From the NCBI GenBank assembly GCA_001630475.1, contig KV419438.1, positions 1 to 60,570 of the forward strand: a stretch of DNA of 60,570 nt, given 5' to 3'. Made by a program: the position numbers and the translations under genes. The notes below the pieces were generated by a model that had not been told where the DNA came from, did not search any database, and saw only the letters and a list, made by a program, of their open reading frames with translations. The stretch is from Sistotremastrum niveocremeum HHB9708. Taxonomy: Eukaryota > Basidiomycota > Agaricomycetes > Sistotremastrales > Sistotremastraceae. Each line of letters begins with the position of its first letter. Within the stretch, counting starts at the first letter, position 1. Positions 1 through 12,877 of the stretch are shown piece after piece.

Positions 1-863
1 ATTGTCTCGGCATGAAAATCGTAATGTGTACTTAAACTATCCAATGCAAAACCCCGGGGTTTCCCGGCCCCGGAAACTGATCTGTCGACGCAGTGGATGC
101 AGCTTTCTTCTTCTTTGGCCTTGTCGTCTTAGCTTTGGGTGCTGATTTTGCCCTCGAGGAGCTACCAGCGTTGGCAAGGGGGTAGCGGTCCGTTAACTCC
201 GGATACCATGTCGTATTTTCCCTGGCTGGCCCCTCTATGAACCCTCCCTCCCTCTTTCTCCGCCGTTAACCCCGAGATCTCTACCATATTAGGTATATCC
301 GACAGCCGAAATATCAACTCCGCTTGGCAGATCGCCCTGAGGCGCGCTGTGACCGTGACGTCACAAAATGACCGTGATCACGGCGAAGAGTGTCGAGACG
401 CGGTTCGAGGGGTCGTAGAGCATGAAGTCGAGAGCAATGCACGAAATATATCAAGAAGTCTTGTGTGGTGATTCGATGAGGTGTAGACAAAAATATAAGC
501 TGTACCAAGAGTATCATTCTGGCTGCACAAGCCCCAATGAACTCTTGACATATACGTAGGGCTCGGATCGAGCATTACAGTGAGTTCGATAAGGTGAAAT
601 TTGTTGAGCATGAGTGAGGGCGCGAGGGACGGACGACGAGGATGGATGGACAGATGATGCATGCCAGTGAGACAAGCAGTGAGAGGGTTGCGTGCTTGAT
701 CTCGCTGACTAAGAGTTCTATATTAGGCACGGCATGTCGCGTCGCTCTCAGAAGATCGTAAAAGGCTCATCGAGTCAACTTCATAGTCAAAACGCGTCTG
801 TCAAGCCTGTTGCAGGGCCACGGCAGCCTCGGCTAAGGCATGTCGGATTTTCCTTGGACGGCC
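1..863. other. No intact gene; repeat debris
   Basis: I see no supported gene here. Positions 172-254 share sequence with 840-934. One block, around TCCGGAGTTAACGGACCGCT, is inverted between the two places. A second block, ending in ACCCTCCCTCCCT, is direct. This suggests rearranged pieces of the same retroelement that supplies the zinc-knuckle fragment to the right. On the minus strand, positions 30-208 can be read as a Lys/Ala-rich tail, but no start codon supports it. Confidence 0.45.
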
Positions 864-1307
864 TCATGCTGACCCTCCCTCCCTATACCCGGTGTCCGGA
901 GTTAACGGACCGCTACCCCCTTGAGCGTTGGTATGAGCGCTTCTGATAAACTCGCCTTGACGGAGATGACGGGTCGGGCAATGGCGGGCATCAGCGGTGT
1001 GCGTTCCCCCACAGTTCTGGCATTGGACAGGAAGATGTTGACAGCCAAGGCGGTTTGTTGGTGGGGGGCATGAGGGGCAACAGTGATCGTCGGCGGTGTG
1101 GGCTTGAGCACAAATCCGGCAGGCAACTTGTGCCTTGCATTTGTGAGTGCGGTGGTCAAAACTCCAGCACTTGCCGCATTGTCGGAGGGAAGGGGTGTCC
1201 ACATAACGTGCAACTTTGCAGAATCGGCCAAACGCGAATAACCCTCGACGATGTCGAAGGAGGTCATCAGCATCAGACTCGTTCAAAGCTTGAGGACAAG
1301 CGCACAT
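864..1307 (-). pseudogene. Non-LTR retrotransposon ORF1 (Gag-like zinc-knuckle) fragment
   Basis: This is an open reading frame of 147 codons with three cysteine/histidine knuckles in a row. The first (CGKCWSFDHRTHKC) fits C-x2-C-x4-H-x4-C exactly. The second (CRICAQAHTADDHC) and third (CQNCGGTHTADARHC) are the C-x2-C-x3-H variants typical of ORF1 nucleic-acid-binding proteins of fungal LINE elements. No endonuclease or reverse transcriptase is found next to it, so it is a truncated, dead copy. The frame simply runs into flanking DNA at both ends, and no start codon is credible. The strand and family type are clear, but the exact LINE clade cannot be told from this piece. Confidence 0.7.
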
Positions 1308-1404
1308 TCGGTATTGCTCTCGAGAAGGTCGGGGTTTAGAAATTGTTTCCGGTTTATCTATTAGAAGTCATGGACACCGGGTTTCATAGCGAATTTCGAG
1401 AGGA

Positions 1405-2345
1405 GTTGGGCTACTGTATGGAACGAGAGATTAAGACAATGACGGCTATTGATTTGTATTATTTCGATTCGATTCGTATCCTTTAACATCCTACAACCGG
1501 TATGTAAAGATATAAACTGATGACCAACGCGATAGATATATAAATGGATAGGAAGAAGAGGACGCGATGGCCGTCTTAGTGTCGATGTGGACAGGATTTA
1601 CGGTATAGAAGACGCGGGCTGTGTCTGAGACACGAGAAAGTGAGAGCGGGAGTGCCAGTGATCCTGCAGAGGTCGACGGTGATGAGAGATAGCACACTGA
1701 TGGAAGCACTAGTACTCACCAACGAAGATGGCAGCCACATCCACGCCGCGAGCGACAAGCACAACGAAACCAGTTTTTTCTCTTACCTGGAGATTCTTGA
1801 GGCCTTGAAGAAACTCCCTGAGGCCACCGCCGACCCCACCACGAGCAACCCAGCGCTCCTACAAACTGGACCCCCACGCAGCGCACGCAACGCCACGTGA
1901 GGCTGGTGATCACTCGATCGGCGTCCAGTAGGAGCCATAGCTTGGTCCCTCAAGCTATAGCGGGCGCGCACAGGACAGCGGATGCTATCCTGTGTGGGGG
2001 GTGAGGACCGAGGTACCTACAGGCTTCCAGGGCGGAGGCTTCACACCTGGGTACATGGTTGTTGGGAAGAGAAGAGTTTCGGGTAGGTCCGTTGGATCAG
2101 TGGATTTGGGAGAGGAGGAAGGCCAAAGAGGTGCAAACAAGGATACACACTCCGACACACCCGTATAAGGAAACTCCGCTCAAGGGCGAATAAGGGGAGA
2201 GCCTCTAAGCACAGCCTCTGCTCTCAATGTCAGAACGAACAGACACTCGAAAGACATCAGAATTAGATTATACTGTTAGAGTGCTAGAATCTCCAAGAAA
2301 GCGCCCAAAACCCCAGGAAATAGGATTCAACTCCGATATTTTTCT
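1405..2345 (-). repeat. Dispersed repeat family, copy 1 (full length, reverse orientation)
   Basis: Read on the minus strand, this segment aligns over its whole length with 7535-8458 on the plus strand, and over its central and distal part with 13197-13950. Shared landmarks, in order, are a block around CCTATTTCCTGGGGTTTTGG, CTTGAGCGGAGTTTCCTTAT, a CATGTACCCAG block coding in one frame for MYPGVKPPPWKPVGTS, GGGGTCCAGTTTGTAGGAGC, a GTGAGT...CTGCAG intron-like stretch, and an A/T-rich end. The short peptide frame is interrupted by a TAG in this copy, which argues against a conserved protein. The type of element is unknown. Confidence 0.75.
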
Positions 2346-2700
2346 TGTTACAGTATTTCCAGCCAAAAAATCCGAGACAACCGTAGAGTATAGGAGCGCT
2401 AATATTACTGGTAACTTAGAACTGCCGAGTCTGTCAACTGATCCGCTTTATCTCTGGGGAATTCTTTGTGGAATTATGAGGAACAATTTTACAGTGCAAG
2501 ATGACCTGAGATACTTGGTACCTATACAAAATTTCGTATGCGATGAGAAGGGCGGGACATAACATAGGAATAAATGAAGAAAGTGAAGGTGAAACAGATA
2601 ACAGGTGAAAGTAGTTATCAGAAAGGCGACATGACTTATAGGGCGCCGGCTCGACAGAGCCCCGATCTTCGATGTCGCTCTAGTAAAATACGTTCATGAC

Positions 2701-4622
2701 TTAGTTGTACCTCTCCAGAAACTCAAGATACGCAGCGGCTTCATCTTCATCTTCAACAGCTCCTAATCCTTCGGGTCCCCATCCTCCCACCCATCGATCG
2801 TCAGTGGTCCCTTCGACCTCGTATTTCTCCTCCAAGCTCACTTGAGAGAGCGTATCCGAGAGATCTTCGCCTTCTTCCGATACAGATACGAAATCCGAAG
2901 GCAACAGATATCCATTTTCGAATCGTCCCAAGATGGTCCCGCGAATTTTCTTGCGTTTGGACCCCCTAACAGTCGTTGCGTCCCCATCGTCAGCTTCAGC
3001 CTTCCGCTTTCGAGCAATCTTGGCTTCAAGGGCTTCTTCAAGAGTTAATATATTGCTAACCTAGATACAAGAACGAAATGCAAAAGAAATGTGAGAATCG
3101 CATCCTATAGCTCACGGAAGATAATTTAAAACAGAGAAAAACGAACAGGATGGGATAGGGGGATCACGAGACAGTGAACAAGGTGAACAAGATTTGATGT
3201 CCCCATAGAAGCCATGGAGCCATCATAGCCGGATATTCGTCCGTTCGACATTGGGCTTCGTCGTCGGTGAAGTGTTTCGGGATGGGACTCACGTATGTCG
3301 AGGAATCCGCCGTATCATAATTCTGGGGAATGCCAAAACGTCTTGACATCCAGAATAGGTTGACCTCCTGTATCCGAGGTGCGATGTTATCATAAGGGAT
3401 GGCTTCGGATACGATGCATTCTCGGAAGTCTAAGACATGTCGCGAGTCAGGATTTTGCCTGTGACGGGTAGAATAGATGTACCTGGTGTGAAGGACCCGT
3501 AGGTCCAGTGATAGTAATTTGTGACGATGAATCTTGAGCAGCCCAGAGCGACACATTTGTCAATCACCTATCAAGGAAGGTTGAGTGACAGTCCTCGTAC
3601 TAAGTCAAAGTCAAACCTTCGTCCACATAAGATCCGTGTAGGAACAGGGTTGGTCAAGTCGATTTGCGCCTTCTTTCTTTTCATCTTTGTATCGAGCGCC
3701 GTAAAAAGTTTCACCGATCTGAGCAACAACATGTTATTACGACGTCGGAATGTAAACGAGAACGGGCTTACTTTTGGGTCGGCTGTGCTTTCGATCAGCG
3801 ATTCCGAGCTCAGATGGTGATGTGAGAATACGACCATGAGCGTCAAAGGGTCATCGAAGGCCTCATCGCCCTTGATTATAATAAGAACCAGCGAAAAGAC
3901 GGAAATGAAGACATACACACCGTCCAATGCGCTTGGAGATAGAACAGATGAGGGCCAAGAGGATCCTTCATCTCACCAGGAAACTCAGACACCTCAGGAA
4001 TCCATACACGAAATTCGTGTTGGCAAGAATTCGGGAAAACGTCACGTAGAAAGACTTGGTTGGTGGTGAAAGCCTGACGGATCTTGTCTGTTTGAACGTC
4101 TTCATTGGTAGCGTCCACAAATTCTTCAGAGGGCGAGACGAGGTAGGCAGAAAGAAGATCCTTTACGTCTCTCTTCGTCGATCCTCTGCCCGCTGGTAAG
4201 TCCAGCGGAACGTCTTCTTGGAGGACTTGACTCGTCTCATGAATGATCATGTCATGACTATGGGGAAAGAAGAACGTACATCGGTCGACTTCAAATCGTA
4301 ATTCGTCCTTCGTGATTGAGGACATCATCTGAAGGGGTCTCCAGCCTGCCGGAGTGAGATTGGCCGCGCTATAAACTCGAGGGGGTGAAGGGCCACTAGC
4401 ACTTGTCTCCTCGCGCAACTTTGGAGGTGGCAATGGAATGGTGTGCAGGAAATGTCGAATGGTTCCGGGTTTCAGAGGAGCCTCCTCAGCACTGATAGAC
4501 CCGAACTCGAACGCTTTGGGAGTGGTAGGAGATGGCGCCACTGTACTAGGTGACAGTGGACGTTCGGGCTCTTCGACATGGCCTTGGGCTGCTGTCCCAG
4601 ACAGTTCAGTGGTAGTATTCAT
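2701..4622 (-). CDS. Unknown protein with possible membrane spans, multi-exon
   Basis: I do not recognise the family. The first exon starts at the ATG at 4622 and encodes a Pro/Ser-rich N-terminus, then a folded region with DELRFEVDRCTFFFPHSHDM. Later exons read consistently: one with a likely membrane span (VYVFISVFSLVLIII), one starting IGETFYGARYKDEKKEG, one with CVALGCSRFIVTNYYHW, and one with a run of conserved look (RRFGIPQNYDTADSSTYVSP) ending in the hydrophobic MMAPWLLWGHQILFTLF. The last exon (3047-2701) encodes a Lys/Arg stretch and an acidic tail ending in LEFLERYN. Two junctions are unsure: the exon 1/2 phase does not close with the best donor, and the final intron needs a weak GTCTCG donor. 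If that donor is wrong, the protein ends at 3164 and the last exon is separate. Confidence 0.6.
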
Positions 4623-6147
4623 GTCGATGATGATGGGAGGAGATGATTGAAATTGTGAAGCCCCGCAATCTCTTGTCTGTCTTTATTGTTTTCCTTGGTG
4701 TGCCACATTTTCGCAGGATTGAGACAAGGCAGTCCATTTTAGAACAAGGACAGTCCTTATCCGAGGTGGCTTGTAGTTGCTAAGAGATAATAAGGAGGCT
4801 TTATTGTTATGTAATCATTATCCCTGTTACAAAACTAGACGCCGAAACCTTCTAATGCCAGTTCTTACTCTTCGTGTTAATCAGTTGAACTTGCGCACTT
4901 GAAGTGCTTGACTGCTAATCTACTGTACTCACCCAATAGTGATGAAATCAATCCAAGCCATGTATGGATCAATCTGATGCTTCACCTGCGTCATCATCAC
5001 ATGTATTTGTCCTGCAGCTTGGGTACGTCCCCAACTTCATCTTCGCCGAGATTCTGCTAATACGCGCCCACGGTATTGGGCAGCTCACATATCGCCATCT
5101 GCCGTCATGATTTCTCTCCAAGCCGATAATTAAAACAAGTCAGTTTCAATTTAGTCTCAATTCACGGAGCAAATTCTCCGAGCAATCCGTCTTCGATCTG
5201 GAACTTAATCTGACTCCCTAGTCTGGCCTCGACGTTGCATCACTCTAACACGGTGTCAGAATACGGTGTCGAATACGAGTGAGCTCTTATGAACACTCCT
5301 ACTATTTATCACCCCATGTTTGCTCATTGCAATACATTGACAGCGGCCCGATCATCACGGCGGTCCGCCAGCTGACCGACTAGCACGATGTCTCTGGCAA
5401 CCGCCTTAACGATTGCAATGTTCTTGCTCCGTAGGCTGAACATTTGCGCTCATGAAGCCACTCCGTATATGGTCACGGGCTGTCAGCGACGTTCAGCTCT
5501 GGGTATACTTCGGAAGCCACGACAGCGCGACATCCTCGTACCTTTCGTCCTAGCGAACGCATCCCAAGCTTTGTCTTCGAGCGATGCTTCTCTGGCCGAG
5601 CCTAAAGTCTATCTCCAAGGCACGAATGCCGCTATGCTGGACCGACGTCCTTGAGATCTGTACTCCCAAGCATTTTTAGTTGACTTTCGGCGGCTTGCTC
5701 CGCACGGATAAAATCATCACATGACCATTTGTGGAACGATGAACAACGGCATCTGACTGCTGTGGTACGGCGGACCAACAATTTGTCAACCCATTCACTC
5801 GCGACCGAATGCCGTCGAAACCTTTCGCCGGAATGGCACCGTTTAAACTCGTCAGGTCGTGTTCTTTTTTCGTGGGTGCTAGGCTGACCTTCACGCGGCA
5901 GATTCTCGCCAATCATATGAAGGCCAACCTGACATTTCGACATAATCAGGAACCACATGTGGGTGCTCTCTACTACTGCTCTCCTCCGATTTCGCCCGAT
6001 ATTTAATTTCCTCGGAAGCAGGCGATCGACCTGCAATGGAGTTTGCGGGGCAACTTTGGATGAAGCATACCTCATCTGAAGACAGCCTGACTATGTTTGA
6101 CCCCATGCCAACTTCGCAATTAACGAGTGCTATGGGCTTGAGCAAGG
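4623..6147. other. Intergenic, 1.5 kb between divergent genes
   Basis: This lies between the start of the minus-strand unknown gene and the xylanase promoter. A frame at 5388-5654 has an ATG, but it lacks codon bias, splice sites or any recognisable motif, and I do not accept it as a gene. The right half probably holds upstream control elements of the xylanase; a GCGGGG near 6048 would fit a CreA-type carbon repressor site. Confidence 0.4.
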
Positions 6148-7251
<1,104 letters not shown>

Positions 7252-7534
7252 TTGCGCCATCCTGAGGGGCGGAAAAGCTGTACTTCTACTGTTTGCATAT
7301 CGTTATACCTCTTGCATGTCATGGAATGTGATTTCTTCGCGATCGCTCGCAAATCTTGATAACTTGGGTGGCAAAGCTTTGAGTCCCTTCATCACAAGGT
7401 CGTGACTACCAAGTACGATTCCCAAAGTGTCAAGCTCGATATTTCCATGTCAAGACACTTCAGGAGGCTGCGTCATTTCGAGAAGAGTATATTGTGGGGG
7501 GCTTCCTGTAATTCAGCCGGTAAATGGCTACAAA

Positions 7535-8458
7535 ATATCGGGGTTGAATCCTATTTCCTGGGGTTTTGGGCGCTTTCTTGGAGATTCTAGCACTATATCA
7601 GTATAAACTGATTCTGAGGTCGTCCGAGTGTCTGCCCGTTCCGACATTGAGAGCAGAGCCTGTTGTTCCGGAACATTGTTCGTGGTTCCCTCAACGCACC
7701 CCTTGAGCGGAGTTTCCTTATGAGGGTGTCTCGGAGTGTATGTCCTTGTTTGCACCTCTTTGGCCTCCCCCTTCTCCCAGTCCACTTATACTACGACCCA
7801 CCCAAAACAGCTCCCGAAACCCTTCTCTTCTCTTCCCAACCATGTACCCAGAGGTGAAGCCTCCGCCCTGGAAGCCTGTAGGTACCTCGGTCCCCACTCC
7901 CCACACAAGACAGCATCCGCTGTCCTGTGCGCGCCCGCCATAGCTTGAGGGACAAGAACAAGCTGTGGTACCTACTGGACGCCCGATCGAGTGATCACCA
8001 GCTCCCACGTGGCGTTGCGTGCGCTGCGTGGGGGTCCAGTTTGTAGGAGCGCTGGGCAGCTCGTGGTGGGGTCGGCGGTGGCCTCAGGGAGTCTCTTCAA
8101 GACTTCAAGAAAAATTCAGGTAAGCTTAAACTGGTTTCGTTCGTCGCTTGCGACGTGGATGTGCCTGCCATTGTTGGTAAGTAATGGTGCTTTTCTCAGT
8201 TTGCTATTCGCTCATCAACGCCAACCGCTGCAGGCCCCCTGTCTCCCCCGCTTTCTCGTGTCTCAGACACAACCAGCCTCCATTCCAAATCGACGCTGAG
8301 ACATCTCGCGTCCTCTTCTTCCTATCCGTTGTTTGATATAGCGTGTTGGTCATTAGTTTATATCTTTATATATCGGTTGCATAATGTTGAAGGATACAAA
8401 TCGAATTGAAATAATACAAATCAATAGTCGTCATTGTCGTTCTCTTTCATTCCATAGA
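7535..8458 (+). repeat. Dispersed repeat family, copy 2 (full length)
   Basis: This is the plus-strand counterpart of the repeat at 1405-2345. It begins around ATCGGGGTTGAATCC and ends at CATTCCATAG, four bases before the stop codon of the convergent GT49 gene. It carries the ATG frame MYPEVKPPPWKPVGTS, two intron-like GTAAG...AG stretches and an A/T-rich end with TTTATATCTTTATATATCGG. I found no terminal inverted repeats or coding domain. It could be a non-autonomous element, a solo LTR-like remnant or a multicopy non-coding transcription unit. Confidence 0.75.
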
Positions 8459-8461
8459 AAC

Positions 8462-10083
8462 TCAGTCCTTGCCTAAAATCTGAGGGATAAACGCGTCTCA
8501 GCCACCGAAAGAGAGAATAGACATGAGTCGTACCTTCAGCACGTTCCCAGCAATCCCTTTAATCTTCGAACACTCCTTCAACACATTCTTTCCTCGTCTG
8601 CTTCTAATTCCTTCTTCTGCATCACCAATCTGAACCAGGTGCTCAAGTCTCCGCAGACAAAGTTCCGAACGATAGTTCATGTAGACCTTTTGATTGATCT
8701 TCCTCTGTCAAATTCGTGAATTCAAGGCCGACACCCACAGTCGATGAGAACTCACCTCCTTCGTACGAACTTTCTCTTCATACCCATGTGCACGATGGAT
8801 CAGGAAGTCATCTCCCATCACCCAGAACTCCACGCCACCCTCGACGTACATCCCATAAAGACAAGCAGCTTTATTCCCTCCATACCCAACGAATCGTTCA
8901 TCGCACCACGATCCAAGGGATTTCGAGAAGATGATGTAAGGTTCGTAGGAATGTTGGTAGGTTGTTACTTTGTAGAGGGTGCTCGCTGATGTCATCGTTG
9001 TATTCGAATTCTTCTTGGAGCTTTTGGAGGTGGGGAACTGAGGAGAGGGAAGCGAAAGGTATTTTTTGTAGTTCGTTGAGCCGTGCCCTGGGAGCCATGA
9101 CTGATGGAACATTGTTATCTTGTCTTTCTTCACAAGATCGACAAGCGTCTGTTACAAGCACATCCGCGTCAGATCGTCCACAAACGAAGTTGAGAAGAAC
9201 CACGTACAGGTTTATCGCGAGGAAATGCAGATACGTTCTTTCCTTCATCTTGATCGACGTATTCGAATGCAGGGACGACAAGTGCGACCTGACCACTCTT
9301 CACTCTCTCCATAATCCCCCCATCAGCCTTTGTCTTGCCCTTATTCGACTTGGAAGCCTGAGCGAGTAATTTCGTTCGGAAATCGGTGCAAACGACAAAA
9401 TCGACGTCGAGCATCATGACGAGTTCGGTTCTTGCATAATATCGAGCGACGTTCCTCCACATGTTGAACTGTCGTTCCTGTGAGTCGATTACAAGATGAA
9501 CGTCGACGTAGGTGCGCATATATGGGTTGGAGGTGTATAATTTGTGAAGTTCGGTGAGGAGAGGGATGGGTGAGGGGTATGAGGGTATGTGAATTGCCGC
9601 TGAGATTGGACCTGGAGAGATATAGGCACAAAATGGTACGATAGGTTAGACGAATCGGAGATGTAGAGCAGGAGGACCTTGATAGCGTTCTGCGAGATTT
9701 GCAAGGACGTTGAATCTGTTTTGTGTAACGAGCGTTGTTATTGTTATATCTTGTGGTAAAAGTGAGGAGTCATATGCTGCTTTGTAGTAAAATGGAGCAA
9801 TTTTCGAGGGAATGCTTCTTGTTGAAAACGACGAGGAGTGTGATTGAACGAGAGTAGACGGCGGCCAATCAACTAATGCAGATTCATTAACAGGATGCGA
9901 TAGAGTAACAGTATTCATTGAAGCTGTTGAAGCTGTTGATAACACTGTCGACGGTTGGACGAAGAGCGACCGAACAGTTGGCAGAAATATTCCTGACATC
10001 GGTTCTTTTCCCCATAATATAGTCACTGAGAGATAGAGCGATAAGACGAGTTGAAGAGGTCGCCAGCACTTAGAGACGGCCAT
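8462..10083 (-). CDS. GT49 (LARGE-like) glycosyltransferase, type II membrane protein
   Basis: The splice model closes exactly with five exons: 10083-9678, 9611-9208, 9148-8756, 8704-8534 and 8479-8462, giving 463 residues. The N-terminus has a signal anchor (LQLVLSLYLSVTILWG), as expected for a Golgi enzyme facing the lumen. The catalytic region follows GPISAAIHI and contains the DxD metal site in MMLDVDFVV. The family signature SLGSWCDERFVGYGGNKAAC lies near residue 330, with DDFLIHRAHGYEEK after it. In animals, relatives extend matriglycan or add glucuronic acid. The substrate in fungi is not known, so the activity here is inferred from the family only. Intron 1 begins with GTCCTC, a poor donor, but both ends carry GGTCC and only this cut keeps the frame. 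The stop codon lies four bases from dispersed repeat copy 2. Confidence 0.9.
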
Positions 10084-10219
10084 GACAAGAAATTAGCTCG
10101 ACGTCAACGTCGGTGGGCGTGGCACTGAACTGAACGAACTAGTCGGGGACCGGAAGTGACTCCTCTTCCTCATCTTCTCTCGTCTCCAATTCAGCTCATC
10201 TTGTCTCATTCTCAACGCT

Positions 10220-11406
10220 ATGGAAGGACCGTCACTCCTTGCAAGAATGGGCGTCGTGCCTAATTCGGGCCCCGGCAAACGAGGAGCAGGTCGTTCGGTT
10301 GTACGACAGAATAGCGCATCACCCTATGTTCGTCCAGGCCTCTTTTATTCAATACGCCCACTACATCTCAACGATACCCTCTTTCTTATTCCCCATTCAA
10401 TTACCTTCACATCTTCTATCTATCCGTATTCGCAACTCTTCACCTACCCAACCCCGAACTTGCGTCAATTTCTATCAATGAAACATCCGAATGCAGTCGC
10501 GCCCTCCAAAGCTCTCCGCTGACGACCCCTGGAAACACGACATGTTCGCCTCACAGAACAACATCGAAGGCGGTACCCTCGGTGCCCGTCTTGCAGTTCC
10601 ACCAAAATCACTCCCAACTTCAAATTCCGGCGAAATCGTAGGATTCCAAAAAGCACTCGCAGCAGTGAACGGTCGTCCTATCCCTTCACGAGGACTCTCA
10701 TCGAAAGAAGAGTCGTTCAATATTCGTGGAGCGAGCGGTGTGACGGTTGAAGTTCGGGAACTGGTTCAAGGAACGACTGCCGCCGACGTCGAGGTTGGCC
10801 CCCTTTCAATTTCTCTCTGTGCACACTGAGCTAACTTATTGTTGGGTATAGGCAATCTTCAAGCGCTGCGGAACTGTGATATCGTCCAAGCTCATCCCTC
10901 CGCCGTCGGGTTCTCAAACAGAGACCGTACATGTCAAATTCCAAACGCAGGCCGCAGCAGAAGATGCAGTGTCGAAGTTCGACAATCAACCCGCAGACGG
11001 TCGTCTTCTCAAAGTATCTATCATATCGAATCCCACTATATCTCTCAAAGGCGCTGGCGCTGGAAATGGAGGGATTGTTAGTGTTGATGCGTTGTTGGGT
11101 GATTCGGATGAACCTCGAGGATCGTACGTCCTTTCTTCTTGCTCGTGTTGATGCTGGAATGTTGATTGGTTGTTTAGGAAAATGCGGTCGGATGCGATAT
11201 TGGCTACGGATGCTCGGGCGCAGGTCATCACTGACCCGCTTGCTGCTGCCACGAAGGCTCAGGCACAGAGAGTCGCTGAACAGCGGGGTGGGAGAGATGG
11301 GAATTGGAAGGAGGGGAGAGGTGGTGGCAGACGTGGGAGAGGTCGGGGTCGAAGAGGGCGAGGTGCTGGTGGCAGGGAGAATGGAAATGGCATGGAGGTG
11401 GATTGA
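10220..11406 (+). CDS. RRM RNA-binding protein with C-terminal RGG tail
   Basis: Four exons close in frame (10220-10327, 10497-10793, 10852-11123 and 11178-11406) and give 301 residues. After a low-complexity N-terminus, one RNA recognition motif runs from about residue 120 to 190. It has an RNP2-like strand (GVTVEVRELVQGT), helix DVEAIFKRCG, and the RNP1-like strand VHVKFQTQAAAEDAV. The tail (about 255-301) is rich in Arg and Gly (GRGGGRRGRGRGRRGRGAGG), an RGG box that binds RNA and is usually arginine-methylated. The layout resembles ALYREF/Yra1-type mRNA export adaptors, but the N- and C-terminal UAP56-binding boxes are not evident, so I do not name it so. The first intron is unusually long for this window (169 nt). 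The gene is head-to-head with GT49, 136 bp apart. Confidence 0.85.
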
Positions 11407-12056
11407 TGCCTTCGACGTCGTTTGAGATAAGGATATTTTCCTGTTATTCATGTTCTTGGATGCGTCTTCAGTTCACTTGCACTATTCTCCTCTTCCTGTC
11501 TTTTTTGCAATGTTGATTATATATCCTTCTATCGTACACAACTCAATGTAGCCCCTCTGACTACCGTACTATTCTCCCAAAGCCAACAATAGAGCGAGCC
11601 AGTATTGGAATACCAAAAGTGAGTGTAAGAACCACCGACCCAACCCTCCTCGCAAAAAGGCTACAAGAGCCAGAAAAGGAGGGTTAAAAAGGCACTAAGA
11701 CGTCCACGAGAATTATTCTGGACACGGCTTGACACTCGAACCACCGCACGATCAGCAGAAGTGAGCAACATGGGGAAAGTATAGCCGTGACGCCGCACGA
11801 AGAGACGAGATGGAGGAAGCAGGAATTTATAGGAGCTTTGGGGTGTTTAGGGCCGGGCGGTGGGACATCGTGTGATTGTGCGGATGGACGGCCGGGCCGG
11901 AGCCGCCGAGGGTTGAACGTCACGAAAGAGTGCCCACGGTGCTTGCCACGGTGACCATGGCTGACGCTCTCAGGCATTTGCTGTGATCGAAACCTAGCTA
12001 TATTTTCCGGGAATCCGATCCTCATTTTTCCCGCGTTCTTATCATTTCTGCATGCC
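11407..12056. other. Intergenic, 650 bp
   Basis: This holds the 3' end of the RRM gene and the promoter of the Zn2Cys6 protein. A GC-rich stretch with clustered CGG triplets (GGACGGCCGGGCCGGAGCCG, near 11884-11903) resembles targets of fungal zinc-cluster proteins and lies upstream of a gene for such a protein. Autoregulation is possible but untested. No other gene is seen. Confidence 0.4.
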
Positions 12057-12877
12057 ATGGATTGGCAAGTCCATGCTAGTGGCCAAACTATCTTTGACGC
12101 CGACGCCATGAATGCGTATCTTCCAGAGTTTTCTGATGTCTCCACTCTGTTCTCATCACCATTGTACGACGATCAAATTCTTCGAGCCATTCAGCTCTTC
12201 AATGAGCGGGCCGAAAAGGAGATAAATCCAAATCGGCCCGAGGACAACCTTGCCGCTGGCATTGCGTACGATGAAATTGTCATCGATCCGGATCTACTTG
12301 CACTCGACGGTGTCGTCGATGTACAGGGAGCTACATCTTCTAGCACTGGAAACTCGTCAGTGGAACTGAAACAACCCGGCGGACAGCAGAGCAAGCCTAA
12401 TAGACCTGGCTTTAAAGACTTTAAGTTTTATGAAACTCCTCCGACGTTGGTCCTGCTCACCTTCTCTTACCCATATCTTATATAATATGTAGGTCCAATA
12501 AACCAAACCACGAGGGAGACACACTATCATCGACGCGGGATATGATCGATTCGGCTAGAAGGAAGGAAATCGACCGCGACAGCCCTGGCAAACGAACTAA
12601 GGCATGCAAACAATGTAGAAAAATCAGAAGGCCTTGCATATATAAGGGTGTACCGAATGACGAACGTTCTCTCCAATGTGTGTACGTATGAATCAACAAA
12701 ATCGACTCTCCTTGTGCTGATGTATTAACCTGTATTTCTTGAAGGCGCTGTCACGCGAAGGACTTGGATTGTGAAATCAGTCTTCGTAAAGTCGTCAAGT
12801 TTGTCGGATGTCGTGCGCATTTATTGGCGGAGGGAAAGATTTGGATTTGGGATAAGAACATGCCAGAACCATCGTGA
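12057..12877 (+). CDS. Zn2Cys6 zinc-cluster protein with C-terminal DNA-binding domain
   Basis: Three exons close in frame (12057-12445, 12493-12681 and 12745-12877), giving 236 residues. The N-terminal 165 residues are acidic and low in complexity. The cluster lies at the C-terminal side: Cys168, Cys171, Cys178, Cys193, Cys196 and Cys203, in the pattern C-x2-C-x6-C-x14-C-x2-C-x6-C, with the basic KIRRPC loop. In most fungal regulators this binuclear zinc cluster is N-terminal and followed by a long fungal_trans domain, which is absent here. The last intron splits the domain just after the fourth cysteine. It is probably a small DNA-binding regulator, with target unknown. The ATG is the first in frame and lies 52 bases after a stop-rich stretch. 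Confidence 0.8.

Noticed and set aside
734-946. Plus-strand frame whose end (PELTDRYPL) is mirrored on the minus strand near 190-208
   Set aside because: The match follows from the inverted DNA block shared by both places. There is no motif, and the region is retroelement debris.
2227-2562. Plus-strand frame starting MSERTDTRKTSE, with a similar start on the opposite strand of repeat copy 2
   Set aside because: Only the part inside the repeat is shared. The rest of the frame is unique flank, and no splice or functional signal is seen. Recorded as a property of the repeat.
5388-5654. 88-codon plus-strand frame with ATG
   Set aside because: No domain, no splice partner, no promoter, and composition like intergenic DNA.
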